Made by a program: the position numbers and the translations under genes. The notes beneath the pieces were generated by a model. It was not told the DNA's origin. It saw only the letters and a program-made list of their open reading frames with translations, and did not search any database. 64,000 nt of DNA from Mactromeris polynyma (lineage: Eukaryota > Mollusca > Bivalvia > Venerida > Mactridae), in assembly GCA_032209605.1 (NCBI GenBank), contig JASFXZ010000014.1, forward strand, positions 826,912 to 890,911. Direction: 5' to 3'. Of the stretch, positions 11,800 to 24,189 are shown one piece after another (position 1 is the first letter of the stretch; each line of letters begins with the position of its first letter).

Positions 11800-12957
11800 A
11801 TTCTGTAAAGGACACGACTCTGAGTTTAATATTAGCTTGTATTTCCCAGCAGAATCGTTTTGGCTTACGTCGTAAATTTACAAAGCGGGCGTGTGAAAAT
11901 ATTTAGATAGACCTCAAATCTTGCTACGTGTTTAAATTTAAAACAATGTTGTATTTTGTTCGCAGTACATTAATCAATTGTGGCTATGATTGTGTTGATA
12001 TTTTCCCATAGACATATATTGTACTATAACCATTAGGTTTATTTATGGTTAAACCTGATTGTATGGTGACCAATTGTCAGATTTATATAGAAATGTTGAA
12101 ATTTGTATTGAAATTAAACATTACAGGAATTACTTTTCAGTCCAAACTTATGTTCTATTTTGTACGATTCACTGAGCGGTGATTTTTACATCGAATCGTG
12201 TGATCAGAAAATATTTATGAGTAGTGAATATATCGCCGCTAAGTTATGTTAAAAGTAGTCTAAATTTGACTATAAGTAATAAAAATATTTCATATTTTTT
12301 TATTATATTAAATGAATATTTTGTGTGAATTCACGTTCGTTTTATTGATGTTAAATTGAAGACATGATGTTAGTCCAGTATTAAATTTTCAATTTTTTTT
12401 TCGATTGAAATGCGAATAACTCACTGACTAGCTGGCAATTTATCTTGAGTCGAACTGTACACATCACCGTGCGGACTGAGTGATTGCATTCAATTTGTAT
12501 GGGGGACATACCGTAATTTCGAGACAATTTATCAACAAAATATTTTGCTACCCAATGCAAACGTTTCTTACAGACTTTCTTCCTTAATAGTAAAAATTCA
12601 CAAACATGTATAGTTAGAGTACACATTTTACACGTTTTTTATAGCAACGTTTGACTGTACGGAGTATGTTTGATGTGAATGTGGTTCTTGGTTAGACTTT
12701 TAAAGTACTTATTTCAAGTGTTTTAAAGTATTAAAACTGTTTGTAAAGTTTCCGGCCACAAGTAGCTATTTCCGTGTATCTGCTTTAATCAAGAACCCGG
12801 AAGTTAAACCCGAGGAAAATCATTAAAAACGTATTGAAAGTATGAAAACTTTCAACTTATTGATCAAACATATTTCCTCTAGTCGTAATTAAGTATTCGA
12901 TATTACATCGCGTGGGAAACGTATCTAATAGCCGTGTAGTGCTCAACGGGACTATGT
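11800..12957. other. No gene recognised
   Basis: AT-rich. An 81-codon - strand frame (12381-12626) has no family signature. A single CGTGGGAA motif lies near 12911 without any promoter context. Confidence 0.4.
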
Positions 12958-13652
12958 GGATAGAATAGAACAGTGCCGTGCGGTACGGTACGGAACAGAA
13001 CAGAACAGAACAGAGCAGGACAGTGCAGTGCAGTGCAGTGCAGTGCAGAACTGAACAGAAAATAGCACGACAGAGCAGAATAGAAGAGAGCAGTGCAGAG
13101 CAGGAGAGTAAATAGTGGACAGAATATTGAAGAGCAGAAGAGAGCAGTGCAGAACAGGACAGAGCAGTAGAGAGCAGAATATTACAGAGCAGAAAAGAGC
13201 AGTGCAGAGCAGGACAGAGCAGGTGTGAGCAGATAATGACAGAGCAGAACAGAGCAGTGCAGAACAGGACAGAGCATGTGTGAGCAGAAAATGACAGAGC
13301 ATAACAGAGCGGTGCAGAACAGGACAGAGCAGTAGAGAGCAAAATATTACAATGCAGAAAAGAGCAGTGCAGAACAGGACAGAGCAGGTGTGAGCAGAAA
13401 ATGACAGAGCAGAACAGAGCGGTGCAGAACAGGACAGAGCAGTAGAGAGTAGAATATTACAGAACAGAAGAGAACAGGACAGAGCCGTAGAGAGCAGTAG
13501 AGAGCAGAATATTACATAGCAGAAGAGAACAGGACAGAGCAGTAGAGAGCAGTAGAGAGCAGAATATTACATAGCAGAAGAGAACAGGACAGAGCAGTAG
13601 AGAGCAGTAGAGAGCAGAATACTAAATAGCAGAAGAGAGCAGTGCTGACAAT
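12958..13652. repeat. Degenerate pentanucleotide array (AGAGC/AGAAC/AGTGC)
   Basis: A CAGAR-type pentamer run (CAGAACAGAGCAG, CAGTGCAGTGCAGTG) is organised into longer modules such as AGAGAGCAGAATATTACAGA that recur several times near the right end. It is purine-rich on the + strand. The - strand frames through it (161 and 116 codons) are low-complexity Ser/Cys/Leu-rich artefacts. Confidence 0.93.
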
Positions 13653-16600
13653 AAAACACTTAACACAACCGAAGTATACGCTTTACAAACTAACAATGAA
13701 ATTGTGAATTTCAAATGAACAAAAACGTTAACTTAGCAGTTTCCAATAACTACTAAATTGTCATAATAGTAAATTTTAGTACAAAATGTATTAACACACT
13801 TTAGGATGGGTTTTTGTCGATTCCCATCGGAATTAGTTATTGATATAAAATACAAGATGTTTGCATGGTCCGGTTAGCTACATTGGTTTTATTCACGCCA
13901 TTGTTTCACTATTTTACGCACCTACTCGAGTAACTGTTACCATTTCCGTACAAATACTTCTCTCTTTTTTGTGAATGAAATCAATTTACTATTTCTGACG
14001 AGTTCCCATTAACAAATCATTACATCGTAAGTGGTTAACTAAAATATTTGGAGTTTTTTTTCACGCCTCATAAATTCTGAGTTAAATGTTCCGGTTCCAA
14101 AGCTGTGAGAGATTATTTGACTTAGAACTAAGCACCTGTTATCTGAGATATATTGAGAGTAACGTTTCGGTAACAGTTGGCGTTCGTTCTGTCGTTCATA
14201 AACTTTGTGTTACTTTCACTCCTTTCCGCTCCTTAACAAGATCACATCCGGTGAAATGGAAATGTTATTAGAACAGTTAAGACATATAACAGTAATCCAA
14301 GAACAATATGTATAGTTATCTACTAAAGTAAGCATTTAAGTTACGCCTCATAAAACACACATATACTCCTTGAGCTTTCCAAAGTCGCTACACAAGAAAA
14401 CGCTTACGCAGCGAATCTGCTTAAATAAAGTTAATTTGTTGAATTATATCAACTTATACGTTTGGGTAATTATTCATCAATAATCATTTCTCGTTTTGTA
14501 TGCATTTACTTTATATACTGTGATTGAAAACTGAAAGACAAATAATTGAAATGAGCCATCCTCCCCTCCAAAATAAAGAAAATTAACAAGACGTTAAACT
14601 TAAAGATATATTATGCTCTTTTTTTGTCCATTTGTTTATCTAACCAATCATGAAAAATATACTTTATCTAGTTAAAACTACAATAAATATGCATTATCAC
14701 AGAATACATTCATAATGCATTTCTCTGTATTTTACGAAAAAAGACATTCATTTTGTATTATCATAAAATTAAAAGAAAATAATTGTCTTAGACGGTTATA
14801 CATGGCAATGGTTCTAACTAATGATGTTTTAGACTGTGTAACAGCAATACTGGATAATGCCCATTAAAAAAGTTTGGTTCAAATGAGCCAGATACATCAA
14901 CATGATGGAAAATCTCGTGAAATGTGGATTATCATCATCGGTTTCTCCAGCATCTTACAGTCGAATGAATAAACCTCGTTATTTTTCATGATATTTTGTT
15001 TATTGAATATCTGAAAAGTATTCTTATAACAGTTAAGTTATAACTGATTTTAATACGACGTATTTCAGTTGTTTTCGACCCCTCATTGTTTGACAGAGAT
15101 ACGTACAGACGGACATTATATGAACATACTGTACGCTTGTTTTTATTGCATTCTGATATGGTAAATGTCTCTTGTTATTCATAAAATCATAATTAGGCGT
15201 AAGTACTGTTAATATTCCAGGAAAATATCATCGAGAGTTAATTTATAAGTTGTAGACTTCTTTCATAATCGATGTAAAATAAATACAGTTCAACTAACCT
15301 AACTGTTCCCTCCAGACCTTCCAATGAAAACTAAGTACACGTAGTCATATTTTTCATTTGACGTTTGCAATGATGACCGCGAGGGTCTGGTATTGACACT
15401 TTTGTTGAAATGTGTCATTTGAAAAGGGTGGCATAACGAATTACAGAATGTAATACGTATATAAACTGTAATTTATGTATCGGGAATGAATGATGATGAA
15501 AATAACACTTAAATATTCATAGTGTTAATGAAGGCGATTTGTTACAAAGAAATTAATGTGACATTTCTTAACATTAGTGTCATTTAGTAGGTGAAACTGA
15601 AGATTAAAAATGAATTACAAATATTTTCACAAACCGAGTACAGTTGTACGTTTGTGCTCAGTGTGACAAATTGCTGAGAAGTTCAGCACCGAAAATGCTC
15701 GTTTTCAATTTAATTGTAATTTATAGCGGTTTAATACAATTTTAAGTTCACACGGTCGTACAGAACTATGGTAACTTTCTCAGGAACGCTAGCATTTTTT
15801 CTCTCAAGTCAGTCGGTATTCTCACCCTAATAGAGAATAAAAGGCACGAAGCAGTCAGGGCGTGACACCCATGGTAACATGAGAAATCCACAAGTGGTTG
15901 CAACTCATACAATGTTCCCATTAATGTCTGGGAGAATTTCTAGATTTTCGTGTGTTTATTTGTGAAATTAGGAATAAAAAGTGATTCCTCAAGTCTTAAT
16001 CCGACACGAAATTCGTGTCGATAACTATAATTTTATTGCTACATTAATCTAGGTGAGACACCGAGTACACGATCCGTTGTTGTGCTGTGGTTTTATTGTG
16101 TCTTACTATTCGTCTTTATTTATGTCGTTCCAGAAAATGTATTTTTTGTTTGATACCGAACAATATGCTTTGTTATATCATGTTGGTTCGTTATTTGATT
16201 AAATCAGGCATGTACTAGTAGTACTTATAAGTGAGTCTGTCTGTGTGTGTTGTAATGCACTTATCAATATTTTGCCACAGGGATGTAGACTTACGGGACT
16301 TCAGACAAATGTCGTTTCCCGAATGGTGGGAATTTGACACGCCGAATGATTCCGGTACCCGGTAATTAGACTTTGGATGGATTTTAAAAAAAAATCATGG
16401 AATGGGGAAATTAGCATCTCCCCACTGTGGGGATTTAGACAAAATGCTTGGCTCTAGAGAGGAGAATTAGACCCCAAACAATACCAATTGTCTCATTCTC
16501 CTGGGTCAGCCCGTCGACCCCCCTGGGCCAAACTATTGATACCGTAGGTGCATATGGAAGGGAAACAATCCATAAACGTCTTGTTCGACAATATTTCAAG

Positions 16601-16755
16601 TGATAGACGGTGGTTAGTTGACAAATCAGTGTTCTTAGGTTATCAACGTGTACTAATATATTCTTCTGCAAGTAACTGACAACTCCCTCACATAAATCTG
16701 TGATGGGGGACAATCGACTTCGGATGTATTATCGTGGGTCTATTTGGTACATACC
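13653..16755. other. Long stretch without a supported gene
   Basis: AT-rich intergenic or intronic DNA. Two items seen: a SINE-type tail at 15245-15292 (ATAATCGATGTAAAATAAA), and an almost perfect 19-nt palindrome at 16002-16020 (CGACACGAA, one base, TTCGTGTCG). Open frames at 14086-14271 and 16435-16713 (-) have no recognisable features. Confidence 0.4.
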
Positions 16756-16756
16756 T

Positions 16757-16826
16757 CATCCCAGGTTCGAACCTTCGATCTGCAGGTTACCAGTCGAGTA
16801 CTCTACCGACTAAGCTAATTGGATGG
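16757..16826 (-). mobile_element. tRNA-derived SINE head (- strand)
   Basis: On the - strand, TAGCTTAGTCGG fits the polymerase III A box (TRGCNNAGYNGG) exactly. GGTTCGAACCT is a slightly decayed B box, at tRNA-like spacing. The flanking acceptor sequences do not pair well, so I read it as a SINE head, not a working tRNA. Confidence 0.55.
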
Positions 16827-16992
16827 AACTCCCAAACCGTACTAACCCCTCCCCACACTACAACTACCGTCCATTCTACTCCTTCTACCCCACCTGCAAA
16901 ACTTATGTACGAATGTATCAACGTTCTAATTGTTATTTTCATTAAAATGTGATTAGAGCTGTTTACTTTTCTGTAAAAAACATCTAATTTGT

Positions 16993-17543
16993 CCTTCCTA
17001 CCGGTCTATATCTCAAACCTTCCTACCGGTCTATATCTCAAACCTTCCTACCGGTCTATATCTCAAACCTTCCTACCGGTCTATATCTCAAACCTTCCTA
17101 CCGGTCTATATCTCAAACCTTCCTACCGGTCTATATCTCAAACCTTCCTACCGGTCTATATCTCAAACCTTCCTACCGGTCTATATCTCAAACCTTCCTA
17201 CCGGTCTATATCTCAAACCTTCCTACCGGTCTATATCTCAAACCTTCCTACCGGTCTATATCTCAAACCTTCCTACCGGTCTATATCTCAAACCTTCCTA
17301 CCGGTCTATATCTCAAACCTTCCTACCGGTCTATATCTCAAACCTTCCTACCGGTCTATATATCAAACCTTCCTACCGGTCTATATCTCAAACCTTCCTA
17401 CCGGTCTATATCTCAAACCTTCCTACCGGTCTATATCTCAAACCTTCCTACCGGTTTATATCTCAAACCTTCCTACCGGTCTATATCTCAAACCTTCCTA
17501 CCGGTCTATATCTCAAACCTTCCTACCGGTCTATATCTCAAAA
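16993..17543. repeat. 25-bp minisatellite, 22 copies, open reading frame through it
   Basis: Unit CTATATCTCAAACCTTCCTA plus CCGGT, almost invariant (one A and one T change seen). Because 25 is not a multiple of three, the frame rotates and three units encode a 25-residue period. It lacks stops, so a 199-codon frame spans 16989-17588, starting at a non-ATG codon. No protein family is suggested. Confidence 0.97.
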
Positions 17544-17588
17544 CTCAATCGGTTATTAACATTAAAATTATTTTATAAGACGAGATGA

Positions 17589-19019
17589 TATTAGTAAATA
17601 TGTTCAGTTACATGGATGGGTAGTGTAATGGAACAGTAGAAGGTCGTTCAATCCAGGCTGATGTTTGAACATTTAACAAGGACATGATTATACCTGGACA
17701 TAACTTGTCTACCGCTGTGATCTATGATGATGGCAACTTGAAAGTGATCCTTATAAGAATTAAATGCTTTAAGCACAATGTAGACAACATAAATCGGTAC
17801 GAATATGATTTAACTTCAAACACGTTCTTGTCGGCGAATTTTGTTTACAGCATCGAAAATTACGTATAAACTTACAACCTCTCTGTATAGCGCAAGTTAT
17901 AAAAGATTGAACCTTTTCTCCATTATTTGATTTGCCATGTTTGGTGTAAATTTTAGATTTTCTAAATATACAGTAAAAACAACAACAATTGAATTTACGA
18001 CCGACTGTCATCCAACATGTTCATCCATTTTAATTGTTAAGCGAATACAGAGAAGTAAATAATGGAAATTGAGTTTTCTTAATTGTATTTTACAGATACT
18101 ATGTACATAGAACATTACTGTGTGAGAACGGAATTATCTCCTCACTGAATCGTCTTATTTCTATTTTCCATTATAATGTTAATTTCTAAATGAAAGATTT
18201 ATCCCTCTTGTGACAACATCACATTAAATAAATTGAGAAAAAAGGAAAAGATTTTCACAAGATTCGGAATATGTCGCCGTCCATCGGGTGTCAATGAGTT
18301 ATAAAAAATCCTCCCAAATCGCAAACAAATAACTTTTTCCCATGTTGTGGGTAAATCGTTAATCAGTCACATGATTTCGACAAGGGCAAGTACCGTGTGA
18401 CAGGACCCTGTCATCCGTTTTGACCCCATAATTACCCCATGATTGCTCCCTATTGGCTCGCAAATCAGTCAGTCATTACACACCCTTGAGAAAGCGTATC
18501 GCTGGATGCCAGGCCACTCAGATATTTTCCCAGGCAAAACAATCGCATCCAGTCATTTATTTGACGATGAAATCAAGGCAATTTGAAAATAAATAATTGG
18601 TTATTCCGATAATGAAATTGGCCTTATTTTTTAAATATTGTTGAACAAAACATTTGTGCGTGCTATTTAAATAAAACATGTAAATGTAACACATGTAATT
18701 GTTAATTGCGAATTTGAAATTAAAGATTAATTAGTCATTTAACAAATCGTGTTAATGTTGAAAAATTCAGAAGGCATCATGATTTTGATGTAACATGTTC
18801 ACTGACTTGTCTGATAACGTCAGTTACTTTAAGCTCCGACAGGTTCCGTACATAAATCATTTCGATGGGCCTTTTTGTGGAATTATGTGTAATTCTAAGT
18901 TTAAGTGCCAACGTTTTCTGTACCGAGTGGAATGTATGGATGGCTTGATTAATCAGATTATACATCAAATCTACGATTGAATCATGGTACTTTTGTCAGT
19001 ATAAACATTCAGTAAGAGT
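17589..19019. other. No gene recognised
   Basis: AT-rich DNA. Short frames at 17684-17869 (+), 17769-18011 (-) and 18777-18980 (both strands) overlap each other and have no family features. Confidence 0.4.
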
Positions 19020-19137
19020 CTTGTCACATATTCTATACTGAGCTATGTGTTGTCACATATTCTATACTGAGCTATGTGTTGTCACATATTCTATACTGAG
19101 CTATGTGTTGTCACATGTTCTATACTGAGCTATGTGC
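19020..19137. repeat. 29-bp minisatellite, 4 copies
   Basis: Unit GTCACATATTCTATACTGAG plus CTATGTGTT. The fourth copy has ATGTTC in place of ATATTC. Confidence 0.95.
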
Positions 19138-19216
19138 ATGTATAAGCAGTAGATGTTATGGTCAGGAAAACATTTAATCAAACCTTTCGATTTATATCAA
19201 GGTCCTCTATCCGGGG

Positions 19217-19390
19217 ACAAACATCACAGATGATAGAGCCCCGGTCGGCTCGTACTGTGCAGACATCACAGATGATAGAGCCCCGGTCGGCTCGTACTGT
19301 GTAGACATCACAGATGATAGAGCCCCGGTCGGCTCGTACTGTGTAGACATCACAGATGATAGAGCCCCGGTCGGCTCGCACTGTGCAGAC
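19217..19390. repeat. 42-bp GC-rich minisatellite, about 4 copies
   Basis: Unit CAGACATCACAGATGATAGA, GCCCCGGTCGGCTCGTACTG, TG. It is markedly GC-richer than its surroundings. The unit length is a multiple of three and gives short overlapping - strand frames, judged incidental. Confidence 0.95.
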
Positions 19391-19498
19391 AGCAAACTAC
19401 TTCCAATACTGTGGTCTGAAGTGCGATGCAGTCTGGATGATGTGAGATAATTGTGTGCAACAATTATCCTACAGTGGTATCCACCAATACTGTTCCTC

Positions 19499-19560
19499 GC
19501 GGAGACGTTGTCAGTTGCTTGTGGTTGACACTTATCTTGATATACTGGTTAGCAACCGCA
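19499..19560 (+). mobile_element. SINE core fragment
   Basis: GGAGACGTTGTCAGTTGCTTG and the following ATACTGGTTAGCAA resemble the central core of the SINE copies at 50906 and 51855 (GGAGAAGTTGTCA ... ACTGGTTG). No tRNA-like head remains. Confidence 0.4.
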
Positions 19561-20920
19561 AGAAACCGTTTTGCTGCGGTTATTGCCCGCCGTGGACTAC
19601 TGAAAATGGTTGACCAATACCGTTAATCAATTACCACTACCCACGACTTAAACCCACAACTATTCAACGAGGTGGTCCGTCTTAGCTCTTGACTAATCTT
19701 GTGTGATATTTAATTGAATAGTAGGGTGAAGTTTGAATTAGAGCGACTGGGAAAAACACAACGTACAAATTATTAATACTCTTTATTTTATTAGTGCGCA
19801 TACAATATAATTATACTCTCAACAAAAATAAAATGCACCATTTTGACATACAACATTTTTACACATAAGTTTAATGATTAAAAGTGTTCGTCTGTGCGAA
19901 AGAGTTGAGGGGATTTTGTTCGCCATTGTTAAAATGAGCGGAGAATTTTTTGTTGTGGAGGTTTCCATATCTTAGCGGTTTCCTCATCGGATGTACAATA
20001 AATAAGTATAAACTGATGTACTTTTTCATTTCTTATAAACAAATTAACACGTACGGTAGTTTGCAGCCGACAGCTTAATATTAATTCATAAAAAAAAGTT
20101 TGAACTTAGCATTGAAACAAATTGTGTTCAACATAATACATTTGTAGTTATTTCTAAGTGGGGTCTTCGTATAGCGGTTTGACGGTAAACGTTTTTAACT
20201 GGAGCCAAATCATTCCTCGAATATCTCGTGAGAACGTAGTCGGATAGCCTTTTGAGTGTTCGTGAGATTAAACGGTCAAACCGCGCCAAACTCTCCGGTG
20301 TTATCTTTAAAACATAATTTTCTAGATTATTTGCTCTTGAGAACTCAATTACAGATATCAGTTCTGATCCTTACAAATGATGTTGTCGTCAAGTTTACTA
20401 CTTATTGCAACTAAACAAAGCGGTGAGATACTGGTTTCGCATGGGAATATATTTCGTCCCGCTGTGAGTGGACAAACACTAGTTTTTACCTTCATGGGAA
20501 AGTGACCATTGCATAATTGTCAATTTAACGCCAGTGGATTTATTACGCCGCGCCGTGGACGCTGTGAAAATAGAGCTGAAAGCTGTTGACTTTTGACACT
20601 AGGCGTCTCGGATATCGGATGTTTCCCATAGTATGAAAAGATAAATGCGTGAATCTTTCGGTATACGAATGTATTACCTGTGAGAAAGTGTACAAACTGG
20701 CCGATAGTACATCTTCAAATGGTCTGACACCGTCCCGTGTGGGCAGTATTTGACGGACTGTCGATGTTCGCACCACTAAATTACTGAATTTGAGTTTCTC
20801 GTATGCATTGAGCTTAGATTTATTCAATTTCAGAGAGTGTTTTATTGTAATGCTTGCTAACATAAATAGTAAATTACAAAGACATAGTATTAATGAAGTA
20901 AATTGTAAAGTAAAATATCA
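19561..20920. other. No gene recognised
   Basis: Contains a loose inverted pair, CGGTTTGAC near 20177 and GTCAAACCG near 20275, which may mark another decayed foldback element. A 106-codon - strand frame (20543-20863) has no known signature. Confidence 0.35.
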
Positions 20921-21056
20921 CATAAAGACCACCTCAGTAATAAGACCATTTTTTTCATTGACCATTTTGTTTTATTTTTCAACAAACTCGACCATCACAC
21001 AAATGAATCAGCCTTTCTTTAGAATCAACGGAGGTCTAAGTATTGAGGTTTAACGG
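20921..21056. mobile_element. Pogo/Tc1-like foldback MITE, decayed
   Basis: AAAGACCACCTCAGTAATAA on the left and GGAGGTCTAAGTATTGAGG with TTTAACGGTAC on the right are inverted relative to each other and match the CAGTAAAACCTC family. Confidence 0.5.
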
Positions 21057-21582
21057 TACCTAACCTGATTAGCTTTTCAGTCCAAACTTACGGGATACAA
21101 TTTAATTTTCATTCGATAAATTATTAAACATAACGTTACATTATGGTACTTGACCGACTAAGTTCAGTTTAATAATTTTACTACGTTGTACTTGATAAAA
21201 ATAGCGAGCATATTACATCAATGGTCATCAAACTATAATGGAGCAATTCAACGATGTATATATGGGTTGGTGACCTGAATAATCGGAATAAAGAATTGAA
21301 TTGAAATAAATTGAATTGAAACCAATAATGGATAGTAAAACTTGAGAGTACCGTGCTGATCTTTAAAGGCATTAGTTTATAATTATTAATATAAAATTTG
21401 GTATGAAAAAAGGATCACCAGATAAAAGTTCAATTATACTAGAACAAAAAGGTTCAGATCAGATTCTAAATGGCCTGATCAGGACTAATCTTTCAGTTCA
21501 GTTTGGTTCTCTGCACGCCAGTACGCAAAACTACAACTTCTCACATAAAATCGTGAAGCGAAGGACAGGTACCTTAAGATAC

Positions 21583-21676
21583 ACAATAAAACCTCATTTA
21601 TAGACCACCTCAATATCAAGACCACCTCAATAAGAAGACCAGTTTTCTAGATTCTTATTATTGAGGTTTTACTGTA
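21583..21676. mobile_element. Short pogo/Tc1-like foldback MITE
   Basis: ACAATAAAACCTCATTTATA, then GACCACCTCAATATCAAG, and on the right CTTATTATTGAGGTTTTACTG followed by TA. It is about 94 bp with well-matched inverted ends, a deletion derivative of the 170-bp form. Confidence 0.6.
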
Positions 21677-22119
21677 TTGCCTTCAGTCAAATTATTACGA
21701 AGACCACAAACTTACTGTGGGAATACAAGACAGGAGCTCGAGATTGGCCAACCACCGACTGAATCCAGCACTTCGGATCCACATAGTTCTCAATTCCAGT
21801 AACATGTGTGTATTGTGTGATATTATTTCATCAGATATTTTGGGGCGAGAAGTGATATACACCCTGACCTAACATATGTGGGAAATATCTTCATTAAGAT
21901 ATTAACATTCCAGAAATATTTACTGCATGTAATGCTATATTCCTCAATTTACAGACTAATCATTCTGTCATTCGTCCGAGTGAATTTTCCGGGAGAAATT
22001 TTATCCCAGAGACATTTTGGAAGGTATAGAACAGAAGTGGTGTTTTGTATCGATATGTGTCTGCTTTCACATAGCGCACTGGTTCGTTCTTCTTTAAATG
22101 AGGGCTGCTATGGGATTTA

Positions 22120-22320
22120 CAAACTCCTCTGTAAGTGACGTCTTTTCAAGAAAACGCAACATTTAATGTCACTATTGGTGCAAGCAGGAGACACTATTTA
22201 CTCCATATGGTCACTGCGTTTTCCTATTGCCATATGTGACAAATATTGCTTACTGTCAGTACATGGTGACGTCTCATGTGAATTTTTCTGTAAATGACGT
22301 CTCACTTACAGAAGAGGTTG
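22120..22320. mobile_element. 201-bp MITE with long terminal inverted repeats
   Basis: The left end CAAACTCCTCTGTAAGTGAC continues GTC. The right end GACGTCTCACTTACAGAAGA continues GGTTG. The two are complementary over about 23 positions with few mismatches. TGACGT motifs recur inside each arm. There is no open frame of note and no second copy in this window. Confidence 0.6.
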
Positions 22321-23527
22321 GAAATCGTACAGCGGCGCTCAAATATTGTTTTCAAATTGATCAAAATGTGTGTGTCTTAATATGACAGTATCTGGACAAA
22401 ATCGTGACACCTGCTATCTTAATGATTCATTTCGTATCTGACAATCAAATATTTGATTACAAATATATCGTCTGCTTCTGATTCACACACATTGTTTGTT
22501 GTCTGAGATACATAATCGATAACGACAATTAACTAATTGACTGATTATCGCATATTGTTTCTTACCGAACTAATACAATACAGGCGGTCGCTTATTGTCT
22601 CAAACAAATAAATATAGATTGAGAATTCCCACAAATGCTTGGGAATATCAGTATGTACTCAACGAACCGATCACGAAACCGCACTATTGCCAAACCCCTA
22701 TTTTGGGGCTTTTATTCACCAATGTGTTGTATTCTTAACATGTGAACCCCTGCGAGGGATCAGCTTGTGAATAAAAGGTCTTCTTTTGATTAGGTTTATC
22801 TTTGACAATCTGTAACATTATGAATTGTAAATTTTAAGTCCTTGACTTAAGTTCCCGCATGACGACATCAGTTAATTACAGATATAATGATAAGTATATA
22901 CTTTAATCAATTGGTGATATACGAGGGGCGTTCTAAAACGTACCGAGACACGAATCATTGATTTGTTCGTATGGAGAGACATAAATAATATTTTATCTAC
23001 AGAAATTATATAATAAAGAAAATAAAACGTGGTGAGAAGTTGGAGAAAAGCATTCAATTTAGTATATTAATAGTCATTTTAGCAAGTCAATTTGAACTTA
23101 AATCAAAATATTCATAATGAAACATTCCTCGCTTACACAGGTATGATATTTGACTAAAAAATGAGAAATATAGTGCAAATATGTTAACCGCGAACGCATG
23201 ATTATATTACCTGGACAAATACATTTCAAAATAGGTGTATTGAAATTTTCGTGTTTGTCCGTTAGCTTGACAGAGAAAAAGCCGCAGTTGTGGTTAGATA
23301 GAAAAGTAAACCAAACAGCAGTTATAGCTTTACGCACGAGAGCATTTTCATACCTAAAATGACATGGATCAGTCCTGAAAGTTCATACACCTGTTCGCGG
23401 TCAATCTAACAGTACTATACCAAGACTCCAGAGATGAATGTATGTTATATTTCCCTTTCCCCTGTGCAATTATGTCACTTTATATAGTGTTCATGTTATT
23501 CCCTGCCTAGTTTCGGCTTATTGTTGC
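22321..23527. other. No gene recognised
   Basis: AT-rich. An inverted pair CTTTTATTCAC (about 22709) and GTGAATAAAAG (about 22769) could be a decayed foldback element. A GTGAATAAAAG also occurs near 30580. Confidence 0.35.
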
Positions 23528-23790
23528 CAGCTGTCTTGACTTGTCCTGTGATCTTTTCCATCCATTAATCCTCCCCTCCTTCACTGATTCTCCTAGTTAT
23601 TCCTTATGGTCTGCCAGGCCATTCCTCGTGCCTATGTTCCTTCACGAATCTACCCTTTAACCTCCTCAAGTGCCTTAAATATGTTTTATGGATTGTTGTT
23701 TTCCCGGAGGTCTGTGTGGGGAGGCATGTGACTGTCTAATGTATGTGGCATTCCCTGTAGCAACTTATTCTCTCTCTTCCACAATGAGTC
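23528..23790 (+). mobile_element. Dispersed repeat, copy A (second copy at 47478)
   Basis: About 260 bp that aligns with 47478-47735 on the same strand. Shared blocks include TTCTCCTAGTTATTC, TTATGGATTGTTGTTTTCCC and GCAACTTATTCTCTCTCTT. It has no coding sequence. It lies about 400 bp left of the 32-bp minisatellite, whose unit resembles the terminus of copy B. Confidence 0.65.
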
Positions 23791-24189
23791 CTACCTTTCT
23801 CTACGTTCACATGGTTACCTTGTACATTCACGTCAAACAAAGCCACAACAAGTAGACACCACTGTGCTACTTTTCATCCATCATTCGATTGATCACCGAA
23901 TGAAGGGAGTTTTCGTCCATGATCATGTATTTGTTCCGACCCCACACAGCACACTTACTAAAGGCACACAATGCAGTTTTTCTCTAAAATTTCTCAGATT
24001 TTACGTAGGGAGACAAGAAAGATGTACTCTACGAAAGATCGGTTGTGACATTCACACTTCGTTATTTTTCTCCTAGGAAAGTCACGAATTCAAGTGGTCC
24101 TGGGTTAAAAACCTGAACTAACATGTTCTGCCACAGGCAACTTCCCAACACGAGTCATAGGTCGATTGAAATGACAAATGATGTACGGC

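Noticed and set aside
12857..13342. 161- and 116-codon Ser/Cys/Leu-rich - strand proteins
   Set aside because: They are translations of a degenerate pentanucleotide repeat with no domain features.
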